Shown in pieces: positions 19,448 to 24,208 of a stretch of 24,208 nucleotides of DNA. The stretch spans positions 1 to 24,208 of the forward strand of contig NW_014578052.1 in NCBI RefSeq assembly GCF_000485595.1, written 5' to 3'. Origin of the DNA: Priapulus caudatus (taxonomy: Eukaryota > Priapulida > Priapulimorpha > Priapulimorphida > Priapulidae). Below the pieces are notes generated by a model, which was given only the letters and a program-made list of their open reading frames with translations, had not been told where the DNA came from and did no database searches. A program made the translations under genes and the position numbers. Numbering within the stretch: the stretch's first letter is position 1; every line of letters starts with the position of its first letter.

Positions 19448-20498
19448 CGCGTGCGTGTGTGCGTGCGTATAGGTGTGTGTCTATGTATATATAGCCGTAT
19501 ACACGCACTTTTATGGTCATTTTTAACGGGCCAGTATGTTCCGAATGGACCGTTCACAACACCGGAAGTAATATTCTTGATAATGACCATCCCCGAGAAC
19601 AGCATAACACATTCCAACATATCCTCCATTAAGGCTCGAATACATTTGCTAAGCACCATTGCACCTGACTTTCTATTCATCATCTCGATATGAAAGCGAA
19701 CTCAGCTCTACATTTATGGGGGATTCTCTGCTATATCTATGTATATTAGGATGTCCGTTATAAGAGACTGCGCTGCTCCTACCGTGCCGTGGCAAGTACT
19801 GATGGCCGCCATGCCAATGTTGCCTTCCCCAATCTCAGCCGAACCCACGTAGTAGCAATCGGGAAAGTCTTCCAGTGGTATAATCTCGCCACCTGCGTTT
19901 CGTCGCGTCACGGCAGTGAAGTCGTTCGATATGAAGGCGCCATTTTGCGTCAGATTCAGAGCAAACTTCGTTCCCATCCCGCTAAAGGAAAACGCGAGCG
20001 TGTCTTCGCTACCGGAAGTGCGCTTTCTTCGTCTGCTATGAGGACCATCGATGACGACGACGTCGTGTGTGGGCACTGCGAAATGAGAAATGAATCTAAT
20101 ATTGTATTGCGCTGTATTTAAAGGTATATATTGATTGAACTAGTTTTCGATTTAAATTGAACGTGTATGCTGATCGCCGGATTTAGAGACACCAAGTGCA
20201 TCTAATATCTACCATCTTTCTTGTGTTTCACACCAAAGACCATCAACAGTTCGCTTTCGTCCATGTACTGGTGCAGGTCATAGCTTCTGAAGTCCTGATA
20301 ACGGAAAGGAAGGATTACTTCATACGAGCATTGCACGCCATATTACTTTACTACTTTTATATTTACTACATATAAACATAGCTACGTGTGAGTTAAGGCC
20401 ACATTTTTAAAACCGAATTTATGTAAAATTTCATTTACCTTCCTTGCAGACGTTGCTACCAGAACGATGACGATCATGGCAACGCGGAGCGTCATCAT
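9847..20498 (-). CDS. ADAMTS-like secreted zinc metalloprotease (whole gene span, 19 exons found)
   Basis: This is the gene-level entry; exons follow individually. The 19 exons give about 873 residues: signal peptide (1-18), prodomain (about 20-250), reprolysin catalytic domain (about 254-460) with HELGHSFGMIHD at 422-433 and Met-turn WIMST, disintegrin-like segment with LPGQRFTADEQC and LWC, TSP1, Cys-rich module, second TSP1, second Cys-rich module. The enzyme should act outside the cell on matrix or secreted proteins; its substrate cannot be inferred. Splice phases agree throughout except between exons 15 and 16, where one phase 1-to-0 exon is missing. The 301-base N gap lies in that intron. 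Candidate processing sites are RRRKR (62-66) and RRR just before the catalytic domain (250-252). Architecture fits invertebrate ADAMTS-like proteases; no vertebrate orthologue is claimed. It converges on HGH1. Confidence 0.93.
10257..10311. repeat. Perfect 22-bp stem, 11-base loop hairpin in protease intron 18
   Basis: Arms at 10257-10278 and 10290-10311 are perfectly complementary, each containing TGTAACCCAACACAAGAG or its complement. After a 6-base bulge on one side the pairing resumes with GATACAATA. No copies were seen elsewhere in the window. Confidence 0.9.
10543..10711 (-). CDS. ADAMTS-like exon 18: second Cys-rich module, first part
   Basis: Encodes VCSGDLDTQVLISPGQYASA then TCGSLSQLPQFQHLTGKGFQ and GDKKCHAYFKE. 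The layout 'SP-QYA---C ... LTGKG-Q ... C' parallels exon 15. The donor GAAC|GTGTTG is non-ideal and chosen for phase 1, so the 3' end is tentative. Confidence 0.82.
10890..10974 (-). CDS. ADAMTS-like exon 17: end of second TSP1
   Basis: Encodes PPLNGGKICVGDDISFELCD then ATRIRKAIP, parallel to exon 14 (PRNGGKECTG...STCD). The acceptor is ATTTTACAG. The donor CCG|GTCGGT is weak but preserves phase 0 with exon 18; a nearby GTATAC would put a stop codon in exon 18. Confidence 0.85.
11256..11374 (-). CDS. ADAMTS-like exon 16: second TSP1 repeat
   Basis: Encodes ERVDGAWGEWQSVSYC then NTGPCSPSYSNMKITRRFCN, a clear TSP1 repeat retaining both tryptophans of WGEW. The acceptor CTCCCCGCAG is strong; the donor is CCGCC|GTAACT, phase 2. 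It is the counterpart of exon 13. Confidence 0.92.
11520..12335. repeat. TC/TG-rich simple sequence left of the gap
   Basis: TC-rich sequence, then TG/CG-rich sequence (about 11746-11995), poly-C (about 12062-12094) and more TC. Long low-complexity frames on both strands are artefacts. It fills much of protease intron 15. Confidence 0.92.
12336..12636. other. Assembly gap (Ns) flanked by TC microsatellite
   Basis: A 301-base run of N set in pyrimidine-rich simple sequence. It lies between exons 15 and 16 of the protease gene and probably hides or displaced the missing phase 1-to-0 exon. Confidence 0.95.
12637..12891. repeat. TC then TA microsatellite right of the gap
   Basis: Almost pure CT dinucleotide to about 12841, then TA to 12891, ending some 33 bases from exon 15. 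Confidence 0.95.
12924..13038 (-). CDS. ADAMTS-like exon 15: first Cys-rich module, first part
   Basis: Encodes TNKGKPVPVQAYTDSVCKLL then ALKDPDVTRESRQFFFNKG, with the pattern 'P--Y---VC' also seen in exon 18. It ends AAAG|GTAAAG in phase 1. The exon that should follow, the cysteine-bearing second half of the module, is not found. The intron contains microsatellites and the N gap. Confidence 0.85.
13206..13272 (-). CDS. ADAMTS-like exon 14: end of first TSP1
   Basis: A 67-base exon reading EPRNGGKECTGVNRLVSTC once the split codon is restored, the standard second half of TSP1. It is followed by DHKE and a GAG|GTATAT donor in phase 0. Same length class and phases as exon 17 of the second module. 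Confidence 0.9.
13462..13616 (-). CDS. ADAMTS-like exon 13: first TSP1 repeat
   Basis: WCRQGECLAWGANGPAVIDG closes the disintegrin-like domain and leads into GFGNYQAGPCSAGCLENGIG and TYHRACDGP, the first half of a TSP1 repeat. The usual tryptophans are replaced by F and Y (GGFGNY), which may affect C-mannosylation. The donor CTGA|GTGAGA is phase 2. Confidence 0.92.
13963..14058 (-). CDS. ADAMTS-like exon 12: disintegrin-like domain
   Basis: Encodes LMCTTLWCRVPGTTQQ then SSHPALEGTYCGNDR, the canonical 'C--LWC...HPALEGT-CG' segment. The donor CGG|GTGCGT is chosen over an earlier GT because it keeps phase 0 with exon 13. Its upstream intron contains repeat copy C. Confidence 0.9.
14102..14243. 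repeat. TC microsatellite
   Basis: Nearly pure CT dinucleotide in protease intron 11, directly next to repeat copy C. Confidence 0.95.
14246..14814 (+). repeat. Interspersed repeat, copy C (inverted, inside a protease intron)
   Basis: Opposite orientation to A and B. It starts TTAGCTCATCTGACG right after a TC microsatellite and ends GAGGAGGGTTAAA. It shows a tandem duplication of about 39 bases ending in CCGTCC repeats (14272-14348). An internal pair of GCACAAATCTTAAC-GCTCGAC segments occurs near 14370 and 14528. Class unknown. Confidence 0.85.
14905..14970. repeat. GA microsatellite
   Basis: GA-rich tract in the same intron as copy C, on its other side and of opposite sense to the TC tract. 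Confidence 0.9.
15009..15174 (-). CDS. ADAMTS-like exon 11: disintegrin-like domain
   Basis: Encodes CLLDKSAVIPRVLDHIKGGN then LPGQRFTADEQCAIIIG, the standard ADAMTS segment after the catalytic domain. The following stretch (RGATHAHRNDASSGFPFE) has a histidine where a cysteine is often seen. The donor GAG|GTAATA is phase 0. Confidence 0.9.
15622..15750 (-). CDS. ADAMTS-like exon 10: third zinc ligand and Met-turn
   Basis: Begins FGMIHDGDGNLCDP, completing the HExxHxxGxxHD motif across the splice junction. WIMSTVLGAGQTRWSECSR follows, with the Met-turn methionine and the W-S-C segment that ends the catalytic domain. All catalytic residues are present, so an active protease is expected. Confidence 0.94.
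15846..15945. repeat. 100-base element with 16-bp perfect terminal inverted repeats
   Basis: TTAAAGCCTATGCGAA at the left end is exactly complementary to the right end at 15930-15945, separated by 68 bases. It lies in the intron between exons 9 and 10 and could be a tiny MITE or a structured RNA segment. Confidence 0.85.
16192..16297 (-). CDS. ADAMTS-like exon 9: zinc-binding helix
   Basis: Encodes GLANLKAMCQPLLSSSVNEA followed by HVIAHELGH, giving the first two zinc-ligand histidines and the catalytic glutamate. It ends CATAG|GTCAGT in phase 2; the split codon becomes serine when joined to exon 10. Confidence 0.93.
16576..16631 (-). CDS. ADAMTS-like exon 8: catalytic domain micro-exon
   Basis: A 56-base exon encoding LNLFIDGDDDPSINDNVV between split glycine codons. 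It joins MTG to LANLKAMC as in other ADAMTS catalytic domains. The acceptor is ATATTTTAG and the donor GTAG|GTACGA. Phases 2 and 1 match both neighbours. Confidence 0.88.
16725..16880. repeat. CA/CG, TA and TTTA microsatellites
   Basis: Compound simple repeat in protease intron 7: CACACGCGCG, then TA dinucleotides, then ATTT tetranucleotides. Confidence 0.95.
17087..17253 (-). CDS. ADAMTS-like exon 7: catalytic domain
   Basis: Encodes ACDWLDARVKEHWDRTGNAS, then LLEQFSAHQFLLQ and DPQHWDNAILMTG; the HWDNAILMTG strand is diagnostic of the family. The donor is ACGGG|GTGAGC, phase 2. The acceptor lies in an AAT/AAG-rich stretch; 17253 and 17259 both keep phase 0, so the start is uncertain by two codons. 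Confidence 0.85.
17504..17587 (-). CDS. ADAMTS-like exon 6: catalytic domain
   Basis: Encodes 28 residues, VYLLYQQPTLLQAVSIVLVR then VEIIKEQP, fitting the helix 'LY--PSL' and central strand 'I-LVR-EI' of reprolysins. Bounded by ATATTTCAG and CCG|GTATGT, phase 0 at both ends. Confidence 0.88.
18093..18247. repeat. CGCA and CACT microsatellites
   Basis: ACGC-type repeats followed by about fifteen CACT units in protease intron 5, beginning about 100 bases from the exon 5 donor. Confidence 0.95.
18345..18544 (-). CDS. ADAMTS-like exon 5: start of catalytic domain
   Basis: After an acidic linker, RRRGDVTVEMAVFYDAFLY marks the first strand of the reprolysin domain; ILNRVLTIING follows as the first helix. 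The RRR before GD is a plausible maturation site. The acceptor is GGCACGCAG and the donor GGG|GTGAGT is strong, phase 0. A long CACT/CGCA microsatellite lies just beyond the donor. Confidence 0.88.
18939..19170 (-). CDS. ADAMTS-like exon 4: end of prodomain
   Basis: Begins MGLITTASAEFALHPVP, directly continuing STCHGT from exon 3 as in other ADAMTS propeptides. The rest is charged and poorly conserved (MRRLRSLVG, DDKDGDRE). Of two possible donors, AATAA|GTGAGT at 18938 is preferred because it is the better consensus and gives the phase 1 that exon 5 requires. The plus strand is also open here but has no family resemblance. Confidence 0.85.
19328..19470. repeat. TA and TG microsatellites
   Basis: TA dinucleotides then TG dinucleotides with a short TGTTGTTG interruption, in protease intron 3. 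Confidence 0.95.
19783..20075 (-). CDS. ADAMTS-like exon 3: prodomain
   Basis: Carries the core of the reprolysin-family propeptide: FSGMGTKFALNLTQNGAFIS, the cysteine segment DFPDCYYVG, and GMAAISTCHGT, which matches the conserved ADAMTS 'STC-G' strand. A basic run RRRKR sits near the start, an unusual place for a proprotein convertase site. The acceptor is CATTTCGCAG; the donor ACG|GTAGGA is phase 0. Confidence 0.92.
20213..20294 (-). CDS. ADAMTS-like exon 2: prodomain start
   Basis: Encodes DFRSYDLHQYMDESELLMVF then GVKHKKD, preceded by TTATCAG and ending GATG|GTAGAT in phase 1. Joined to exon 3 it reads KKDVPTHDVV, the usual entry into the ADAM/ADAMTS propeptide. Confidence 0.85.
20439..20498 (-). 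CDS. ADAMTS-like exon 1: signal peptide
   Basis: Encodes MMTLRVAMIVIVLVATSARK, a short basic start followed by a hydrophobic core and a small-residue cleavage region (VATSA), as expected of a secretory signal. Two ATG codons are adjacent; the first is used. The donor GGAAG|GTAAAT is phase 0, matching exon 2. A TATA-like sequence lies about 100 bases upstream. Confidence 0.85.
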
Positions 20499-20601
20499 GT
20501 CCGTAGCAGACGACGCACGCAGAAAACAAGCGAACATTCACGACCACAACGTATAACAAGCATCACGTCAGAGCTGCGGGCGGCGGCTTTCTCATTAGAT
20601 C

Positions 20602-20608
20602 ATATATA
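20602..20608 (-). promoter_or_regulatory. TATA-like box upstream of the ADAMTS-like gene
   Basis: TATATAT read on the minus strand lies 104 bases upstream of the start codon, which would imply a short 5' UTR of about 70 bases. No other core promoter element was recognised, and AT runs are common here. Confidence 0.35.
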
Positions 20609-22429
20609 ACCCGTTGGGAAGAACAAATACATGCAACGTTGATTACGCGCCGACAATTCTTGTCTCCGGTGTACACGCACGCACGCATGCATGCACGCAC
20701 GCACGCACGCGCGCGCATACACACGCAATCACACAGCGCACATGAAGAGTACAGCCTTGACCTGAATAGCCAGTTGTCGTTCACTGGATGAAAAACTCGT
20801 CAACTCTTTTTGGCCTGCACATTGCATGAGCTATAACGGTTTACCAGTCGTCCAAGTTTCATTTTACACAGGAACAACGATATAATATCCTTCTTGGTCT
20901 TGCTATAGACAAGAACTCAATACACATGTATGCACAAGTCAACGTATTCAACGTGCGTGGTCTACGGGACGTGGTCGTGTGGTTGCAGCATCCCTACTAG
21001 TTACTAGTTACTGTGCCTGATATGCTACATTATTACTTATTACTGACCTTCTTCTCATTCATCATTGCAAACGGTAACGATGACGTCACCGGTGATGACG
21101 AGAGAAGAAATAAAAACGCTATCGAAAGTCCGTTTACAAATCGATTCGAGCGAAGCGCATTTTGAAATTCGTCAGGAACACGCGCAAGGTTGCTGATGCG
21201 AGAAATATACGCGTGAACATGATCACCGATGATGACAGCGATATGAGGTGCGGAAACGAGCCTTTCACGCCCTGTAACACACGCGATAAGGCTCTATTCG
21301 TATGTACGCACCGCAATGATACAGGTATCGCGTTGACCGGGTTTCTATTGTTACTCACTCGGACATGAAGGCGAACGCACGCGCTTAGATGTAAATATAT
21401 ACATTCGTCTGCGTGCAAATAAATATCTATGTTAATGGCGTGGTTCGAATTCAGAATAATTTGTTCCGCGTTGGGTTTTCGATTTGGGCCACTGCACGGT
21501 CTACTAAAATCTCGAAATCGCATATTATTACGCTTGCCGCTGGGCGTTGCTGTAAACGCTCAACGAGGTCACGTGTGCATGGAACTTTACTCATGCCGAT
21601 TACAGAAAGTGATGCTGTTAAACATTAACTCATGCTGAAACTGCTGATACTGAACTAATGTCAGATGTACAGAAAAGTATTTAAATAATAAAGTATATAA
21701 ATCATACGTTTGTCGATATTTACTCGCCGACAATATCGCGTTTGGACACCTATATGCTAATGAGTGAATCGTGCCACGTGCATGAACTTTATCCAACCCA
21801 ACCATTTATAGCTGTGAGCAAGATGTTGACGGAGATGATGAATATCCATAGATCATTATCCAAGGATACAACTTCGCTTCTGATATTTAAGACTATATTG
21901 ATGTGTAGTATGACTTGTGTTGTGAATGTAGCTAGTAGTTATAGGCATGCAGAAAACCGGTGCTTTCTATAACACTTAATAAAAATTGTACTACAGATTT
22001 GAACAAATATTAATTAGATGTCAATCTTCATATTTATGCTTTATATTTACGTGTGATAAACAAGATATAGTATTAATATATTACTTTATCTCTTAATTTT
22101 TAACAGTAAGGTAGGTGTATTAAAATAAGAGCGAGTGAGACAGCATATACATTATAGCATTTCTTTTTGGCAGATATCCGGTGTTCGCGAGATTGCCTCT
22201 GAGCCGTAATATAGGGTTAAAGGCATCACTTACATGATCTTATGGGGTATTAACTTAGCAAGGAAAACGATAGCCTGACCCATAATCGCCCTTCAAATCT
22301 TAATATTTTCACCCTACCCTTTAGGTTATCTTTGCTTATTGCCTATGATTATTATTCTGCTAGGCGTCGGAATCGATGTACGCAATGTGTTATGCAAACA
22401 CGTTATACACAGAAATCAAAATGAATACA
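20609..22429. other. Region upstream of the protease gene
   Basis: Contains a CGCA microsatellite (about 20673-20715) and several overlapping frames of 60-130 codons on both strands (for example 21134-21523 minus). None has a recognisable motif, and no convincing exon was found. Distal promoter or enhancer sequence may lie here. Confidence 0.5.
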
Positions 22430-22437
22430 CACACGCG

Positions 22438-24149
22438 CACTGGCGTAGCTAAGGGGGGGCACAAGGGGGCCATGGCCCCCCTGTTGATTGGCAAACAAAA
22501 CAAAACAAAAAATTTTCCTTGCCTCTCACGCGTCTTCACAGGACATTTTTCCTTGCCTCTCACGCGTCTTCACAGGACTGGCCACAATTCCTGTTACTTC
22601 TGCATCTGCTGAACGAACATTCTCTAAAATGAGCATTGGTCAAGTTCTAAACTTCGCAGTTCCTACAATGAGACCACCACGTTCTTGCTCTCATTCTCTT
22701 TTACGTGGAACAGGAGTTAGTGAATGACTTATGGTCAACGAATCCTCAAAATGTTCTGCTGCAAAAATCGACGAGAAGCACTTGACTTTGGATTTATGAG
22801 GATGTTCTGCACGCAGAAAAACAGTGACTAAAACGAAAGGAGATAATTTCTCCTTTTCTCTCAGATTTGTGTTGTTGCAGTTGGCTTTGAATTGAATTTT
22901 ATGGTGCTGAACTCTTATTGACAGAAGAAAAGAATGGAAATGCTTGTGATAACTTTGTATATTCGAATTATAGACGGCCATTTGGGCTATCCACTCGGTT
23001 TTTATTTCAACATCGATTTTCAAACATATTTTATAATGGTAACTTGTTCTCTATCAGGCGGAGGCAAAAAAAATTCTTTTCATGGTAAATTCGGTTTTGT
23101 GGGTATTTTATAGAGCGGCTATTTTGGCAGCATACTTTGTTTTTATTGAAATCGAAATTTTCAATAGATTTTTAGTTCTTCATTCAAGGGAAAGGCAGAA
23201 ACATTTTTTATAACGAACAGAAAGGTTAAATGTGATCTTTACGTATTGTATGTCACGATGTAAATCTTTTGTAATTTACATAAATTGCATGTTTAGTCAG
23301 TGCAGTTTCAACACATCTACTGTTTTCCCGTAGATCTTTAATTCATTTATTCAATATACCTCTATCTTTTTTCAAAAATAATTTAACTTTTAAATTTTTA
23401 TATGGAGAACTTTTGAAACAGTTTATGACGCGATAAATGGCAACATTGGATGGTACTGCTAATAACAAAATCAAACGTGAATTCCAATATTCCGTTCAGT
23501 GCTTGCAATGAGGACATAGGCATAGCTTAAGGGCGGGCACAAGGGGCATGACCGCCTCTTGATCGGGCGAAGAGTACAAAAAGTTATAGAGAGAAGGGCA
23601 CGTAAGGGGATGGTCGTATCCACTGATTACCTGACACCTATAAATGAAATGGATATGCGCAAAAAATGCCATTTGATGCACATAATTTCAAAATTACCCT
23701 ACTGTGGGAGGGGAAACGACCCTCCCCCGTTGAGAAATTGTTATCACTGTTTTGTAAGCTTAACTCTTTTTCCCTTCCCTGAAACAACACTGCTTCGTAC
23801 ACCATGGTTTCACTGGGTGCTAGGCTGAAGGGTGTCACAAGTGTAGGTGTGTAACTCAAGAAGCCTTTCGTTCGCAGCAGCGAGGGCTCATCTTCACGTG
23901 ATCGGATGCGGAGTGCTGGGGAAAACTAAAAGCGAGGGTGAGGGTATAAGGGGATTAGCATATGCCACTGCTATATAATTAGTTACCCTAATACTGATTT
24001 TAGTGTGCAGAAAATTCCTTTCTCATGCACGAATTTTCAAAAATTCTCCCTACGGTGGAGGGGGGATACCCGTCCCACACGCCTACCCCCTCGGACGCTT
24101 CGCTCCTCGCGCTTGGCCCCCCTGTTTCAAATTGCGTGATACGACACTG
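22438..24149 (+). mobile_element. hAT transposon relic
   Basis: The left end CACTGGCGTAGCTAAGGGGG and right end ...GATACGACACTG are imperfect inverted repeats (9 of 12 match). An 8-bp direct repeat CACACGCG flanks both ends (22430-22437, 24150-24157), the length expected of hAT. GC-rich GGGGGCC/GGCCCCCC blocks near both ends are typical of such elements. Caution: the flanks are CA/CG simple sequence, so the duplication could be chance. A second left-end-like segment at 23519 suggests nesting. Confidence 0.6.
22575..22640 (+). pseudogene. hAT transposase C-terminal dimerisation fragment
   Basis: The plus frame reads GLATIPVTSASAERTFSKM, the highly conserved 'IPVTSASAERSFSKLK' motif of the hAT dimerisation domain. 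Homology ends soon after (SIGQVLNFAV), and only a short degenerate frame precedes it, so this is a fossil. Confidence 0.82.
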
Positions 24150-24208
24150 CACACGCGCACGGCAGCGCACGCACGCACGCGCCACCACAGTTCAGAACTT
24201 AAACGGAT

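Noticed and set aside
21134-21523. 129-codon minus-strand frame upstream of the protease gene
   Set aside because: No recognisable motif, and overlapping frames on the other strand are equally open; unsupported as a gene.

Overview
The window is nuclear DNA of an animal, most likely a marine invertebrate, although the phylum cannot be fixed from the sequence. Both genes are metazoan-type, split into short exons by GT-AG introns with consistent phases. TTAGGG-type tracts, abundant microsatellites, DNA-transposon relics and one run of Ns (12336-12636) fit a draft assembly of a repeat-rich animal genome. There are no bacterial operons, and I see no intact rRNA or tRNA gene.

Two protein-coding genes can be supported. 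The first is HGH1, the eEF2 co-translational folding factor with armadillo-like repeats. It is broken: exons 1, 2 and the first half of exon 3 lie on the minus strand (4411 down to position 1), and the second half of exon 3 plus exons 4 and 5 lie on the plus strand (8202-9049). Reverse-complementing 1-8201 would bring the two halves of exon 3 together, so the block is either mis-oriented in the assembly or truly inverted. A noisy 20-22-bp satellite that switches strand near 7380 sits directly against the broken exon.

The second gene fills 9847-20498 on the minus strand. It is a secreted ADAMTS-like zinc metalloprotease in 19 recognisable exons: signal peptide, prodomain, reprolysin catalytic domain with HELGHSFGMIHD, disintegrin-like region, thrombospondin type 1 (TSP1) repeat, Cys-rich module, second TSP1, second Cys-rich module. 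Phases agree at every junction except between exons 15 and 16, where a phase 1-to-0 exon is missing. The N gap lies in that intron. The gene converges on the 3' end of HGH1.

The rest is mobile and repetitive DNA. HGH1 intron 1 holds a roughly 1.9-kb non-autonomous TIR element (1917-3789) with a large imperfect palindrome inside it, whose arms carry telomere-like tracts in opposite orientations. A 0.57-0.62-kb interspersed repeat is present three times (1283-1872, 5353-5975, 14246-14814 inverted). A hAT relic with a recognisable transposase dimerisation motif occupies 22438-24149. Two strong inverted repeats lie in ADAMTS-like introns. The two regions do not obviously work together: HGH1 is a cytosolic chaperone factor and the other gene an extracellular protease.
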